A program made the position numbers and the translations under genes. Below are positions 26,530 to 36,638 of a stretch of DNA of 64,000 bases, in pieces. Where the stretch lies: NCBI RefSeq assembly GCF_003852425.1, contig NZ_QAJN01000003.1, forward strand, positions 1 through 64,000. The letters run 5' to 3'. The notes beneath the pieces were generated by a model. It worked only from the letters and a program-made list of their open reading frames with translations. It was not told the origin of the DNA and did not search any database. Source of the stretch: Paucibacter sp. KBW04 (GTDB lineage: Bacteria; Pseudomonadota; Gammaproteobacteria; Burkholderiales; Burkholderiaceae_C). Numbering within the stretch: position 1 is the stretch's first letter; each line of letters starts with the position of its first letter.

Positions 26530-28137
26530 ATGACAACACGGTCCATGTCCCGCGATACCTTCCGTCAAGCCAGCCTGGCTTTTGCCATTGCCACCGGCCT
26601 CTCGGCCCTGAGCCTGGGCGCACAAGCCCAGCAGATGCAAGAGCTGAGCCAAGCCCAGCGGGCCAATGCCTTCAGCAAGGCACAGGGCCATATCGAGTCG
26701 CACCAAGGCCGCAGCCTCAGCGATGCCGATCACAGCTTTGAAGCCCGCGACCTGGTCGTGGACGAGGACGGTGCCGAACACGCCCGCTTCGACCGCCGCT
26801 ACAAAGGCCTCAAGGTGCTGGGTGGCGATCTGATCGTGCACTCCGGTCGTCAAGGCGCTTTGCAATCCATCCGCCAAACCCTGGCTCGCCAAATCCAGCT
26901 CGACACCAAGCCCAAGCTGCGCGCCGCCGAAGCCAACCAGATCGCTCTGCAAAGCCATGGTGGTGAGCTGCTCAGCAAGCAGCCCGAGCTGATGGTTTAC
27001 GCCCGCGGCGACCTGCCCGCCCTGGCCTGGGATGTGCGCAGCTTCAGCACCAAGGCCGATGGCACGCCGTCGGAGATGCACGTCATCGTGGACGCGCAAA
27101 ACGGCCGCGTGCTGGAAGCCTGGGACGATGTCCACACCGCGGCCGCCAACGGCACGGGCAAGACGCTGTACAGCGGCAATGTGGTGCTGACCACCAACAC
27201 GGTGACCGGTGGCTACGAGTTGCGCGACCCCAGCCGCGGCAGCACCTACACCATGAGCCTGGCCAACAAGACCAACGGCGGCAGCATCATGAAGGATGCC
27301 GACAACAGCTGGGGCAATAACGCCACCAGCGACGTCGCCTCGGCCGGCGCCGACGCGCAGTTCGGCACCGCCGTGACCTGGGACTACTACAAGAATGTGC
27401 ACGGCCGTAACGGCATCGCCAACGATGGCAAGGGTGCTTACAACCGCGTGCACTACGGCCGTAACTACGCCAATGCCTTCTGGTCGGACAGCTGCTTTTG
27501 CATGACCTATGGCGACGGCAACGGCACATCCTTGCGCCCCCTGGTCTCGCTGGACGTGGCCGGCCACGAAATGACCCATGGCGTCACCAGCCGCACAGCC
27601 AATCTGACCTACTCGGGCGAGTCCGGCGGCCTCAATGAAGCCACCTCGGACATCTTCGGTTCCATGGTCGAGTTCTATGCCGCCAATGCGAATGACGCGG
27701 GCGACTATCTGATCGGCGAGAAGATCATGATTGGCCGCGCCTTTATGCGCAGCATGATGAAACCCAGCGCCGATGGATCCTCGGCCGACTGCTGGTACTC
27801 CGGCGTCGGCAATCTGGACGTGCACTACAGCTCAGGCGTGGCCAACCACCTCTTCTTCATCCTGGCCGAAGGCACGAACAGCCCCCTGGGCAGCAGCCCC
27901 ACCTGCGTGGCCGGCAACACCCGCGTGGCCACCGGCAGTGCCAGCCTGAGCGGCATTGGCCGCACGGCCGCGGCCAAGATCTGGTACCGCGCACTGACCA
28001 CCAAGATGACTTCGGCCACCAACTATGCCGGCGCGCGCGCAGCCACCCTGGCTGCTGCCGCCGAGCTGACCGCCACCCTGGGCACCGACTACTCGGCCCA
28101 GGTGGCAGCCGCCTGGTCGGCGGTCGGAGTGAACTAA
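26530..28137 (+). CDS. Secreted M4 family (thermolysin-like) metalloprotease
   Basis: The 535-residue preproenzyme has a signal peptide ending near LSLGAQAQ, an FTP/PepSY-type propeptide to about residue 205, then the mature enzyme. The zinc motif is HEMTH at 346-350, with the third ligand Glu370 in [10 protein letters not shown] later [15 protein letters not shown] supplies the active-site His of the family. Such enzymes (pseudolysin type) digest extracellular protein. Two Cys-rich spots (DSCFCM; ADCWY) may form disulfides. The 188-base upstream gap has no promoter I can call with confidence; a CCCGGAG site precedes the ATG. Confidence 0.93.
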   Translation: MTTRSMSRDTFRQASLAFAIATGLSALSLGAQAQQMQELSQAQRANAFSKAQGHIESHQGRSLSDADHSFEARDLVVDEDGAEHARFDRRYKGLKVLGGDLIVHSGRQGALQSIRQTLARQIQLDTKPKLRAAEANQIALQSHGGELLSKQPELMVYARGDLPALAWDVRSFSTKADGTPSEMHVIVDAQNGRVLEAWDDVHTAAANGTGKTLYSGNVVLTTNTVTGGYELRDPSRGSTYTMSLANKTNGGSIMKDADNSWGNNATSDVASAGADAQFGTAVTWDYYKNVHGRNGIANDGKGAYNRVHYGRNYANAFWSDSCFCMTYGDGNGTSLRPLVSLDVAGHEMTHGVTSRTANLTYSGESGGLNEATSDIFGSMVEFYAANANDAGDYLIGEKIMIGRAFMRSMMKPSADGSSADCWYSGVGNLDVHYSSGVANHLFFILAEGTNSPLGSSPTCVAGNTRVATGSASLSGIGRTAAAKIWYRALTTKMTSATNYAGARAATLAAAAELTATLGTDYSAQVAAAWSAVGVN

Positions 28138-28165
28138 GCCCAGACCTGCTTTTTCCTGCCCAAAC

Positions 28166-28192
28166 ACAAAGGCCCTGCGGGGCCTTTGTTTC
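28166..28192 (+). terminator. Intrinsic terminator after the M4 protease
   Basis: ACAAAGGCC and GGCCTTTGT form a 9-bp stem with a 6-base loop, followed by a short T-rich stretch (28188-28192). Confidence 0.75.
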
Positions 28193-28242
28193 ATTCCAGT
28201 GGGCGCTGCGCGATTCACCAGTGCGATTGCCGCCCACCCAAA

Positions 28243-28270
28243 CTCAACATGCCGGCTGAAACGTCGATGT
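28243..28270 (+). promoter_or_regulatory. Possible sigma-28 (FliA) promoter of the chemoreceptor
   Basis: CTCAAC (28243-28248), about 14 bases, then GTCGATGT (28263-28270) partly fits the flagellar sigma-28 pattern (TCAAG...GCCGATAA). It is about 60 bases before the receptor start. The match is weak; the case rests mainly on what the gene is. Confidence 0.25.
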
Positions 28271-28330
28271 AACTTTCACCCTCCCCGTCGCATTTGTTCT
28301 GCGGCTCGACGTTTTCCGAAAAGAGTTTGC

Positions 28331-29881
28331 ATGTCCGTCCCTCAGTTGTCCGGCCGCTCCATAGGCCGTCGTTTGAATTTCTCCTTCTCCCTGGTTCTCT
28401 TGATTGCCCTGGCCGGTTCGGCCATGGGCTTTTGGTCCTTGCAAAAAGTGGCGGACGAGACCGCCAGCATGTATGGCGAGACCCTGCTCTCCGAGCGCCT
28501 GGCCAGTGACTGGCAGCGCAATATCGTCGGCGGCATCTACCGCTCCACCGCCATCGCGGTCAGCAAGGACAAGGCCCTGGCCGAGTACTTCAGCGCCGCG
28601 GCGGCCGAGTCCACCCGCCAGTCCAGTGAACTGCAAAAGCGTTTGGATGCCTTGCTCAGCTCACCACGCGAGCGGCAGTTGTTCGATCAGCTGAGCCAAG
28701 GTCGCCAAGCCTATTTAGCCGCACGCGACGCCATGACCCAGGCCAAAAAGGCCGACGATGCCCAGCGCGCCGAGGAGATCTTCACGCAGCAATACCTGCC
28801 GGCTGCCGGCCAGTTCCAGGACACCATCAAGCAGATCGTGCAGGAGCAACGCGACGAGTTGGACGCGGCCGCCCAGCGCGTGGCCCAAACCAATAGTCAG
28901 GCCCGCATCGCCCTGCTGGTTTTTGCCGCTTGCGCCTTGGCGCTGGGTGCCTTCTTGGCGCTGCGCCTGACCCGCTCCATCGTGCGGCCACTGAGCCAGG
29001 CGGCCGCCTCGGCCGATGCCATCGCCCACTTCGACCTCAGCCGCCACATCTCGGTCAACTCGGCCGATGAAACCGGCCAGCTGCAGCAGGCACAGAAAAC
29101 CATGCAGGAGGCCTTGATCCGCCTGATCGGCGAGGTGCGCAGCTCCACCGACAGCATCAGCACGGCCAGCGCCGAAATCGCCACCGGCAATCACGACCTC
29201 TCGGCCCGCACCGAGCAAACGGCCTCCAATCTGCAAGAGGCGGCGGCCTCCATGGCCCAGCTGACCGGCACCGTGCGCCAGACCGCCGAATCGGCCGTCA
29301 CCGCCAATCAATTGGCCAGCTCGGCGGCCGAGGTGGCCCGCCGCGGCGGCACGGTGGTGGCCGAGGTGGTCAGCACCATGGAGGACATCAGCGCCAGCTC
29401 ACGCCGCATCACCGACATCATCGGCACCATCGATGGCATCGCCTTCCAGACCAATATCCTGGCCTTGAACGCCGCCGTGGAAGCGGCCCGGGCGGGCGAG
29501 CAAGGGCGCGGCTTCGCGGTGGTGGCTTCCGAGGTGCGCAGCCTGGCTCAACGCTCGGCCGAGGCCGCCAAGGAAATCAAGACCTTGATAGGCGCCAGCG
29601 CCGAACGGGTCGAGTCCGGCACCCAGCTGGTGCAAGACGCCGGCAGCACCATGAGCGATATCGTCGCCAGCGTGCAGCGGGTCTCGGACATCATTGCCGA
29701 AATCAGCGCCGCCTCGCGCGAGCAAAGCGAGGGCATCAACCAGGTCAATAACGCCGTGGGCCAGCTGGATCAGATGACCCAGCAAAACGCCGCCCTGGTG
29801 GAGGAGTCGGCCGCCGCGGCCGAGAGCCTGCGCGATCAGTCGGGCCGTCTGGCCTCGGCCATCGCGGTGTTCAAGCTCTGA
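28331..29881 (+). CDS. Methyl-accepting chemotaxis protein
   Basis: The 516-residue chemoreceptor has TM1 (about 20-40), a four-helix-bundle periplasmic sensor of about 150 residues, TM2 near 195-215, a HAMP region ([19 protein letters not shown]), and the signalling hairpin [33 protein letters not shown]. The hairpin tip is fully conserved for CheA/CheW binding. No C-terminal CheR-binding pentapeptide is seen; it ends IAVFKL. The ligand cannot be predicted. It is a single gene between terminators. The ATG at 28331 matches the family start. Confidence 0.95.
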   Translation: MSVPQLSGRSIGRRLNFSFSLVLLIALAGSAMGFWSLQKVADETASMYGETLLSERLASDWQRNIVGGIYRSTAIAVSKDKALAEYFSAAAAESTRQSSELQKRLDALLSSPRERQLFDQLSQGRQAYLAARDAMTQAKKADDAQRAEEIFTQQYLPAAGQFQDTIKQIVQEQRDELDAAAQRVAQTNSQARIALLVFAACALALGAFLALRLTRSIVRPLSQAAASADAIAHFDLSRHISVNSADETGQLQQAQKTMQEALIRLIGEVRSSTDSISTASAEIATGNHDLSARTEQTASNLQEAAASMAQLTGTVRQTAESAVTANQLASSAAEVARRGGTVVAEVVSTMEDISASSRRITDIIGTIDGIAFQTNILALNAAVEAARAGEQGRGFAVVASEVRSLAQRSAEAAKEIKTLIGASAERVESGTQLVQDAGSTMSDIVASVQRVSDIIAEISAASREQSEGINQVNNAVGQLDQMTQQNAALVEESAAAAESLRDQSGRLASAIAVFKL

Positions 29882-29902
29882 AGCCCTGCGTGCAAGAAAA
29901 GC

Positions 29903-29927
29903 AAAAAGCCCCTCACGGGGCTTTTTT
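29903..29927. terminator. Bidirectional terminator between the chemoreceptor and rpiA
   Basis: AAAAAGCCCC-TCAC-GGGGCTTTTTT is a compact symmetric hairpin with A and T flanks. It serves the convergent chemoreceptor and rpiA genes. Confidence 0.9.
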
Positions 29928-29950
29928 CATGTCTACGGCTTAAACCCGAA

Positions 29951-30613
29951 TCAATCGAACTTGAGGGTCTTGACGCCTTCGGCCGTACCCAGCAAGCAGA
30001 CCGAGGCGCGGTTGCGTGCAAACACACCAACGGTGACCACGCCGGGCCATTGATTCACATCGGCCTCAAACGCTTGCGGATCGGCGATCTGCAGACCGCG
30101 CACGTCCAGGATGTGGCAGCTGTTGTCGGTCACCACACCGGCGCGCAGCGTGGCTTGCGCGCCCAGGGCTTCGAAGCGACGCGCGATCTGGGCGGCGGCC
30201 ATGGGGATGACCTCGACCGGCAGCGGGAACTGGCCCAGCACCTTGACCAGCTTGGACTCGTCGGCGATGCAGACGAACTGCTCGGCCAGATCGGCCACGA
30301 TCTTCTCGCGCGTCAGCGCCGCGCCACCGCCCTTGATCATGTGGCCAGCGTGGTCGATCTCGTCCGCGCCGTCGATGTAAACGCGCAGGGACTTGACCTC
30401 GGCCGCGTCCAGCACCGGAATGCCCAGGCCCTTCATGCGTTCGGTGGAGCGCAGCGAGCTGCTGACGGCGCCGGCGATCTTGAGGCCGCTGGCGGCCAGG
30501 GCGTCGATGAATTTGTCCACCGTCGAGCCGGTGCCCACGCCGACGATGCTGCCGGCTTCAACGTAAGACAGGGCGGCTTGGCCCACCAGGGTTTTGAGTT
30601 CGTCTTGGGTCAT
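29951..30613 (-). CDS. rpiA: Ribose-5-phosphate isomerase A
   Basis: The 220-residue product (E. coli 219) interconverts ribose-5-phosphate and ribulose-5-phosphate in the pentose phosphate pathway. Its motifs are [11 protein letters not shown]-like phosphate binding ([15 protein letters not shown]), the active-site DGADEID, and [15 protein letters not shown] with the catalytic Lys. The ATG at 30613 matches the family; the frame extends 19 codons upstream. Confidence 0.96.
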   Translation of the reverse strand: MTQDELKTLVGQAALSYVEAGSIVGVGTGSTVDKFIDALAASGLKIAGAVSSSLRSTERMKGLGIPVLDAAEVKSLRVYIDGADEIDHAGHMIKGGGAALTREKIVADLAEQFVCIADESKLVKVLGQFPLPVEVIPMAAAQIARRFEALGAQATLRAGVVTDNSCHILDVRGLQIADPQAFEADVNQWPGVVTVGVFARNRASVCLLGTAEGVKTLKFD

Positions 30614-30708
30614 GGCTTGGAGCGCGCACGGCGCTTGAAAGGGAAAGAGGGAAAAGAAATCGCGGGGCAAACCCCACCGTCCCCGCCATTATCCCAAGCC
30701 TTGTCGAA

Positions 30709-32232
30709 TCAAGCCGCGTAGAACTTGCCGTGAAAGCCGTAAGTCACCCAATACGGCAGCCAGACCTTGGCAAGCGGGCCGGCACTGAGGGCTTGCGCAT
30801 CGAAGACGCTGGCAAAGCTGCGTTGGCGCTGGGTGTCGTAGCAGAGCCCCAGCAACCAGCCCTCGCCCTCCTGGCGGCTGCCGGGCTTGGGCACCATCAC
30901 ATGCTCTTCCACCACCACCTGATTGCCAAAGCAGTAACGCTCACGTCGACCGGACTCCAGATCCAGATGCAACAGACCGTTGAAGCCCCAGCGCTCGCCG
31001 GTCTCCAGCGCCAGCGGGTAGTAAACATGGCGGTAGCGCTGGGCCACGACGCGCGGGTCCACCACCGGGAACTCCACCGCCTCGGTGCGGGACTGCAATT
31101 CAACCCGGCCGCTGCTCAGATCAATCTTCATGAAGCGCGGCGTCGAAGTGACGCTCAAGGCCTCATGGCTTGCAGGCCGCTCGCCCCGCATCAGCTGGGC
31201 GAACTCCTGGTTCAGCGAGGGCATGGGGCGAGACTGCACATAGTCCAGATGCAGGGTCTGGCCATCGTCCCAGGCATTGCCGAAGTGAAACAGCATGCAG
31301 GCCGGGATCTCCAGCAGACGGCGTCGGCCGAAGTCCGCCTTGTCGATGAGCAAGACCCGGGTCGATTCCGCCGCCTGCCAACGCAGCGAGCCCGCCATGC
31401 TGGCACCGCCCCGCAAGGCCTCCAGGTCCAGATGCAGGGGGGGCAGCAAAAACACCAGATAGTTTTGCGAGACGGCGAAGTCGTGCACAAAAGCCGTGGG
31501 GCCAGGAGAGGCAAACACCTCGCTGCGCAAGACCTGACCCTGGGCCGAGATCTGGTAGATCGCCATGCGCCCGGCCATGGTGCCGAAGTTCCACACCGTG
31601 CCGTCCGCCTCCACCTTGGGATGGGCCGAGAAAGGCATGCCCGCCAAGCCCGGCGCCCAGGTCTTGACCCCACGGGTGGCCAGGGTCTGCGGGTCCAGCT
31701 CATGGGCGCTGCCGCCTTCCCAGAGGGCGTAGAGCTTGTCCTGCTGCATCAGGACGCTGGTATTCGCCACATTCATGCCGTCCGAACCGCGGGTGGGCAT
31801 GCGGGCCTCGATCGCCGTACCAAAGCCCGGCACCAGAAAGCGGCCGGCCACCGTCTCGGCCTTGAACTTGGCCGTCTGCACAAAGCGGGCTTGGTGGCTG
31901 ACCTTGCCATCGCCAAAGCGCCAGGCCTGCACCAAGCCGTCGCCGTCAAACCAATGCTGATAGCGCTCGCCCGCGCGCCCCATCAGGGAGGGCCCATTCT
32001 TGTAATACACGCCGCGCAGCTGGCTAGGCAGGCGGCCTTCAATGCGCAGATCCTGGGCCGCCAGGTCCTCGCCCTGCAGGCCCAAAAAAGGCGCCAGCTC
32101 GGGCGCACTGCTGAATTGATTGGGCGGCGGGGCGCCGAGGGCCCAGGCTTCTTGCAGGCCGGTGAGGCCCAGCCCAGCGCCGGCCAGACCGCTCAGGCCC
32201 GCCTTGAGGAGTTCACGTCTTTGCATGCGCAT
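30709..32232 (-). CDS. Carotenoid oxygenase (RPE65/CCD family), Tat-exported
   Basis: The 507-residue product begins MRMQRRELLKAGLSGLAGAG, a twin-arginine signal, so a folded enzyme is probably exported to the periplasm. The beta-propeller oxygenase contains GVYYKNGPSL, HWFDGDGLVQAW, and four iron-ligand His candidates in FSAHPK, FVHDFA, MLFHFGNAW and the C-terminal YGFHGKF. Carotenoid cleavage dioxygenases split carotenoids or related polyenes (apocarotenals, stilbenes, lignin fragments). The substrate is open. It lies 15 bases after the DUF2141 gene and should be cotranscribed with it. Confidence 0.9.
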   Translation of the reverse strand: MRMQRRELLKAGLSGLAGAGLGLTGLQEAWALGAPPPNQFSSAPELAPFLGLQGEDLAAQDLRIEGRLPSQLRGVYYKNGPSLMGRAGERYQHWFDGDGLVQAWRFGDGKVSHQARFVQTAKFKAETVAGRFLVPGFGTAIEARMPTRGSDGMNVANTSVLMQQDKLYALWEGGSAHELDPQTLATRGVKTWAPGLAGMPFSAHPKVEADGTVWNFGTMAGRMAIYQISAQGQVLRSEVFASPGPTAFVHDFAVSQNYLVFLLPPLHLDLEALRGGASMAGSLRWQAAESTRVLLIDKADFGRRRLLEIPACMLFHFGNAWDDGQTLHLDYVQSRPMPSLNQEFAQLMRGERPASHEALSVTSTPRFMKIDLSSGRVELQSRTEAVEFPVVDPRVVAQRYRHVYYPLALETGERWGFNGLLHLDLESGRRERYCFGNQVVVEEHVMVPKPGSRQEGEGWLLGLCYDTQRQRSFASVFDAQALSAGPLAKVWLPYWVTYGFHGKFYAA

Positions 32233-32247
32233 GATCTCGCCCCTCGA

Positions 32248-32682
32248 TCAGTTGAGTTGCACGACGATGCGCGTGCCGGGCTTGACCGCGAACTGGGCCT
32301 TGTCAAAAGCCGGCGGCCCAAACATGCCCGCGGCATTGTTGGAGAAGCCGTAGGGCTCGGTCGGCATGCCCATGGCATTCATGTCTAGGCGGCCATTGCC
32401 GTTGACGTCGTGGCTGACGTTGAGGGCCAAATCCCCCTCGGGCAAATCGCGCAGCTGGATCAGAACCTTGCCGTCCTTGCGCTCGACCGCTTGCGCCTTG
32501 AACACCAGCACCGGCTTGCGCAGCCAGTCCTTGGCTTCGGCGAAGACGCTGACCAGAATCTGGCCCTGGTCCTCGCTCACGCCCTGGACCTCCAGCTCCA
32601 TATCGGCGGCACGGGCGCCCTGAGCCTGCATCAGGCCGGCGCTCAGGGCGAGAGCAAAGGGAATGGACGACAGTTTCTTCAT
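32248..32682 (-). CDS. DUF2141 family exported protein
   Basis: The 144-residue product has a signal peptide ending ARAAD and a DUF2141 domain: GQILVSVFAEAKDWL, LPEGDLALNVSHDVNGNGRLD, then MPTEPYGFSNNA and the end TRIVVQLN. The DVNGNGRLD stretch resembles a calcium-binding loop. The domain is a small periplasmic beta-sandwich of unknown role. It is first gene of a two-gene unit with the carotenoid oxygenase. The 161-base upstream gap has no promoter I can call with confidence. Confidence 0.85.
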   Translation of the reverse strand: MKKLSSIPFALALSAGLMQAQGARAADMELEVQGVSEDQGQILVSVFAEAKDWLRKPVLVFKAQAVERKDGKVLIQLRDLPEGDLALNVSHDVNGNGRLDMNAMGMPTEPYGFSNNAAGMFGPPAFDKAQFAVKPGTRIVVQLN

Positions 32683-32843
32683 GGCGGCACCTCGAGGGCT
32701 GGGTTGGCGATGGATGAACTCTAGGGTTCACGCCCCCTGCCCTCTAGCACCATGCGACAAACGCTGCCGCCAAGTCGCCAAGGGTCTGAAACACGGCGCC
32801 AGTGGTGGCGCCGCCCGCGTCGGCGAGTCGGCTCAGCCTGGCT

Positions 32844-33980
32844 TCAAGCCTTTGCGGCGCGGCGCTGCCGCACCGCCGCCGCCAGCTCGCGCAAGAGGGG
32901 TTCGGTATCGGCCCAGCCCAGGCAGGCGTCGGTGATGGAAACGCCGGGCTTCAGATCGGCCTTGGTCTGGCCGGCGGCCAGGTCTTGGCGGCCCGGCTGC
33001 AGATGGGACTCGATCATCACGCCGGTGATGCGGACATCGCCACCGGCAATCTGCGCGCCCACATCGCGGCCCACATCGATCTGGCGCTCGAACTTCTTGC
33101 TGGAGTTGGCGTGCGAGAAGTCCACCATCACCTGCTCACGCAGGCCGGCCGAGCGCATGGCTTGGCAGGCCGCCTCGACCGAAGCGGCGTCGTAATTGGG
33201 CGCTTTGCCGCCGCGCAGAATGATGTGGCAGTCGTCATTGCCGCGGGTCTCAAAAATGGCGGCTGCGCCCATCTTGGTCATGCCCATGAAGGCGTGGCTG
33301 GCAGCGGCGGCCAGCACCGCGTCGCTGGCCACCTTGATGCCGCCATCCGTGCCATTCTTGAAGCCCACCGGGCAGGAAAGCCCCGATGCCAGCTGGCGAT
33401 GGCTTTGACTCTCGGTCGTGCGAGCACCGATGGCGCCCCAGGCGATCAGGTCGGAAATGTATTGAGGCGAGAGCAGGTCCAGGAACTCGGTACCGGCCGG
33501 CAGGCCCAGCGCCGTCACATCCAGCAAGAGCTTGCGCGCCAGGCGCAGGCCTTCGTTCATATGGAAGCTGCCGTCGATGCGGGGGTCGTTGATATAGCCC
33601 TTCCAACCCACCGTGGTGCGGGGCTTCTCGAAGTAGACGCGCATCACCACCAGCAAGTCCTGACGCAGCTCTTCTTCTGCGGCCTTGAGCAGGCGGGCGT
33701 AGTCCATGGCCTGGTCATGGTCGTGGATGGAGCATGGCCCCACCACCACCAGCAAACGGTCATCGCGGCCGTGCAGCACATCGCTGATCTCACGGCGGGC
33801 GCGCTCCACCAACTCCAGCGAGGCGGTCGGCAAGGGCAATTCATCCAGCAAAAGCGCGGGCGAGATCAGGGGGCGCACCGCGCCGATGCGGGTGTCATCG
33901 GTGCGGGTGCCGTCCGCCGTTGCTACGCGGGGCTCGTCGCTTGAGGCCAGGGGGCGATCATTCAAGGCATTCGTCATCAT
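32844..33980 (-). CDS. aroG: 3-deoxy-7-phosphoheptulonate synthase (DAHP synthase, AroG type)
   Basis: This 378-residue class I-alpha DAHP synthase condenses phosphoenolpyruvate and erythrose-4-phosphate, the first step to aromatic amino acids. It shows VVGPCSIHDHDQAMDYA, MRVYFEKPRTTVGWKGYINDP, GARTTESQSHRQLASGLSCPVGFKNGTDG and MVDFSHANSSKK, with the metal and PEP ligands in place. It carries an N-terminal extension of about 25 residues rich in Asp and Thr beyond the E. coli AroG start. Which aromatic amino acid inhibits it cannot be told. The start is the first of two adjacent ATGs (33980, 33977). Confidence 0.95.
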   Translation of the reverse strand: MMTNALNDRPLASSDEPRVATADGTRTDDTRIGAVRPLISPALLLDELPLPTASLELVERARREISDVLHGRDDRLLVVVGPCSIHDHDQAMDYARLLKAAEEELRQDLLVVMRVYFEKPRTTVGWKGYINDPRIDGSFHMNEGLRLARKLLLDVTALGLPAGTEFLDLLSPQYISDLIAWGAIGARTTESQSHRQLASGLSCPVGFKNGTDGGIKVASDAVLAAAASHAFMGMTKMGAAAIFETRGNDDCHIILRGGKAPNYDAASVEAACQAMRSAGLREQVMVDFSHANSSKKFERQIDVGRDVGAQIAGGDVRITGVMIESHLQPGRQDLAAGQTKADLKPGVSITDACLGWADTEPLLRELAAAVRQRRAAKA

Positions 33981-34009
33981 CAGTCTGCTACTCCGTCGAA
34001 CTGCAGGGG

Positions 34010-34015
34010 ATTATC
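34010..34015 (-). promoter_or_regulatory. Candidate -10 box of aroG
   Basis: On the minus strand GATAAT lies about 30 bases before the aroG start codon, within the 94-base gap to the tautomerase gene. The -35 region is poor. Confidence 0.35.
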
Positions 34016-34074
34016 TCTGCCTGCGATCCGCGCGCTCGCACATCGCCTGATTAGCCCGCAAGGCCGCCCCCGCT

Positions 34075-34467
34075 TCAGAGCGAACGCCCCTGGATATAGC
34101 GCCACTCCTGGGTCTGGGCTTGGTAACCCCAGGCATCGCCGCGCAGCTCATGGATCACGATATAGCTGGCCGGCGCCAACTCGCCAAGGATGTGGGAGAG
34201 GCCGGCAAACACCTGCCGGATATAGGCCGCCTTCTCGTCCTTGGTGTTCGTGCCCTCGGTGACCTTGATGTCGAGGAAGAAGCTGGGGGCCGCCAGCACC
34301 TTGCCGCCGATGAACCAGCTTGTGGGCTTCACATAGGCCAAGGCGACGGCCGTCAATTCACGCTTCTTGCCGAGGACCGACACGGTCAGATCGGTGAGCA
34401 ACTGGGCAATGCGGGCAGAGGTGTCGGCGGACTCCGCCGCGGCGACTTTGATGTGGAGGTAAGGCAT
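34075..34467 (-). CDS. Tautomerase superfamily protein (4-oxalocrotonate tautomerase-like)
   Basis: The 130-residue product begins MPYLHIKV, so removal of Met exposes the catalytic N-terminal Pro of the superfamily. The length (two beta-alpha-beta units) and the ending DAWGYQAQTQEWRYIQGRSL fit the longer tautomerase subfamily rather than the 62-residue 4-OT. The substrate is unknown. A Met two codons upstream (34473) would bury the Pro, so the start at 34467 is preferred. It is divergent from a LysR gene across a palindrome, which suggests control by that regulator. Confidence 0.82.
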   Translation of the reverse strand: MPYLHIKVAAAESADTSARIAQLLTDLTVSVLGKKRELTAVALAYVKPTSWFIGGKVLAAPSFFLDIKVTEGTNTKDEKAAYIRQVFAGLSHILGELAPASYIVIHELRGDAWGYQAQTQEWRYIQGRSL

Positions 34468-34580
34468 ATCCATCCTTTGGCATACGGGGGTGTTGAAGCG
34501 CTAAAAAGCCAGGCTGGCTGGCTTGACTCACTGTATTCATTGCCAAAAAAATAGAGAATCCACCAAGGAGTCACAGCAAT

Positions 34581-34597
34581 GTTTCCATTTTGGAAAC
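34581..34597. promoter_or_regulatory. LysR-type operator palindrome
   Basis: GTTTCC-ATTTT-GGAAAC is a perfect 17-base palindrome in the 166-base gap between the divergent tautomerase and LysR genes. It lies 37 bases before the lysR ATG. LysR regulators usually bind such a dyad in the shared intergenic region. Confidence 0.55.
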
Positions 34598-34633
34598 AGC
34601 GCATGGGACTGAACAGTACAAGGGGCAAGCAGG

Positions 34634-35593
34634 ATGGGTCGACTGGAAGACTTGATGTGTTTTGCCCGAGTGGTGGACAGCGGCAGCTTCTCGGCCGCGG
34701 CCCGCAGCTTGGGGCTAGGAAAATCTGCCCTCAGCAAGCAGCTGGGGCGCCTGGAGGCGGAGCTGGGCGTGCAGCTCTTGCACCGCACAACCCGCAGCCT
34801 GAGCCTGAGCCCGGCCGGGCAGCAGGTCTACGCACGCGCACTACGCCTGCTAGAAGACGCGCAGGCCCTGGAGGAAGAAATGGCCGGCCAAGCCAGCGAG
34901 CCGCGAGGGCTTTTGCGCCTGTCCACCTCCAGCGCTTTTGGCAATCTGCAGCTCAGCGCCTTGCTGAGCGAGTTCTGCCAGCGCTACCCGCAGCTGCAGG
35001 TGCAATTACTCCTGAACGACCGTTATGTCGATCTGGCCGAAGAAGGCTTCGATGTGGTGCTGAGACTGACCCAGGAGCCCTCTCCCGGCCTGGTGGCGCG
35101 GCGCTTGGCCCCGCTCCACTACCGGCTTTGCGCCTCGCCCAGCTATCTGGCCCGGCAGGGTCGGCCCGAAAGCGTGGAGGACTTGCTCCAGCATCACTGC
35201 CTGCGCTTTGCCAGCGGCCAAGCCCCGGGGCACTGGCACTTTCGCCATGCCAGCCTGGGTGAGCAAAGCGTGGCGGTGCAAGGCCCGCTCAGCATCAATA
35301 GCAGCGAGGCCCTGCGGGTGGCCGCTCTCAGCGGCATGGGGCTGGCGATTCTGCCCAGCTATGCGATTGGGGAGGATCTGCGCGCCGGCCGCTTGCAGGC
35401 CCTGCTGCCCGAGTGGACGCCGGTGGGCGGCATCGCCGACGCCAACACGCTCTACGCCGTCTACCTACCCAGGCGCCAGCCCAGCCCCAAGCTGCGCGCC
35501 TTGATTGACTTCATGCTGGAGAAATTGGGCGAAGAGCCGCCCTGGGACAGGCCATCACCGGCGCAATGCGACAATTCGCCCCTATGTCTTTGA
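34634..35593 (+). CDS. LysR-family transcriptional regulator
   Basis: The 319-residue regulator has the winged helix [20 protein letters not shown] / [20 protein letters not shown] at residues 1-60 and a substrate-binding domain with [21 protein letters not shown]. It belongs to the LTTR group with the CrgA/DhaT-like effector domain. It is divergent from the tautomerase gene and probably controls it. Its 3' end overlaps the pyrD start by 10 bases in another frame, which ties pyrD expression to it unless an internal promoter exists. Confidence 0.92.
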   Translation: MGRLEDLMCFARVVDSGSFSAAARSLGLGKSALSKQLGRLEAELGVQLLHRTTRSLSLSPAGQQVYARALRLLEDAQALEEEMAGQASEPRGLLRLSTSSAFGNLQLSALLSEFCQRYPQLQVQLLLNDRYVDLAEEGFDVVLRLTQEPSPGLVARRLAPLHYRLCASPSYLARQGRPESVEDLLQHHCLRFASGQAPGHWHFRHASLGEQSVAVQGPLSINSSEALRVAALSGMGLAILPSYAIGEDLRAGRLQALLPEWTPVGGIADANTLYAVYLPRRQPSPKLRALIDFMLEKLGEEPPWDRPSPAQCDNSPLCL

Positions 35594-36624
35594 TCCCTTA
35601 CGCCCTCACCCGTCCTTTCCTGTTCGGCCTCGATCCCGAGCAGGCGCACGAACTGACCCTGGCCTCGATTGCCAAGCTGCAGAACACACCAGCGCAATGC
35701 CTGTGGTCCCAGCCCCGCATCCAGGATCCTTTGACCCTGGCCGGCCTGAAGTTCCCCAACCGCATCGGCCTGGCCGCTGGCTTGGACAAGAACGGTCGCT
35801 GCATCGACGGCCTGGGCGCCATGGGTTTTGGCTTTATCGAGGTCGGCACGGTCACGCCCAAGGGCCAGCCGGGCAATGACAAGCCGCGCATCTTCCGCCT
35901 GCCCGAGGCGCAGGCGCTGATCAACCGCCTGGGCTTCAATAACGAAGGCTTAGCCAGCTTTTTGGCCAATGTGCAGCGGGCTCGCTCCTTCCGCGCGGCC
36001 GGTGGCCTGGTGGGTCTGAACATCGGCAAGAACGCGGCCACGCCGATTGAAGACGCGGCCAGCGACTATCTGATCGGCCTGGACGGTGTGTTCCCGCATG
36101 CGGACTACATTACCGTCAACATCTCCAGCCCCAACACCAAGAATCTACGCGCGCTGCAAAGCGATGCGGCCCTGGACGCCTTGCTGGGCGCCCTGCAAGA
36201 GCGCAAGCTCAAGCTGGAAGCGCAGGCCAAACGCCAGGTGCCCATGTTCGTCAAGATCGCCCCCGATCTGGATGAGGAACAGGTCAGCGTTATCGCCCAC
36301 ACCTTGCAAGCCAATGGCATCGACGGCGTGATCGCCACCAACACCACGCTGTCACGTGAAGCCGTCAAAGGTCTGCCCCATGCGCAGGAAACCGGTGGCC
36401 TGTCGGGCAAGCCGGTGTTCGAGGCCAGCAACCAGGTCATCCGCCTCTTGCGCTCGGCCCTGGGGCCCAACTACCCCATCATCGGTGTGGGTGGCGTGAT
36501 GAGCGGCGAGGACGCCCGTGCCAAGCTGCAGGCCGGGGCGGACCTGGTGCAGATTTACACCGGCTTGATCTACAAGGGCCCGGCCTTGGTGCGAGAGTGC
36601 GCAACCGCGATGGCGCGGGTCTGA
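35584..36624 (+). CDS. pyrD: Dihydroorotate dehydrogenase (quinone), class 2
   Basis: The 346-residue flavoenzyme oxidises dihydroorotate to orotate in pyrimidine synthesis, passing electrons to quinone at the inner membrane. The N-terminal helix (about 1-35) is the membrane and quinone-binding part. [20 protein letters not shown] binds [13 protein letters not shown] carries the catalytic Ser, and [31 protein letters not shown] holds the FMN phosphate. Length fits class 2 (E. coli 336). The ATG at 35584 lies inside the end of lysR. Confidence 0.96.
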   Translation: MSLIPYALTRPFLFGLDPEQAHELTLASIAKLQNTPAQCLWSQPRIQDPLTLAGLKFPNRIGLAAGLDKNGRCIDGLGAMGFGFIEVGTVTPKGQPGNDKPRIFRLPEAQALINRLGFNNEGLASFLANVQRARSFRAAGGLVGLNIGKNAATPIEDAASDYLIGLDGVFPHADYITVNISSPNTKNLRALQSDAALDALLGALQERKLKLEAQAKRQVPMFVKIAPDLDEEQVSVIAHTLQANGIDGVIATNTTLSREAVKGLPHAQETGGLSGKPVFEASNQVIRLLRSALGPNYPIIGVGGVMSGEDARAKLQAGADLVQIYTGLIYKGPALVRECATAMARV

Positions 36625-36638
36625 ACGAACGGTTCGCC

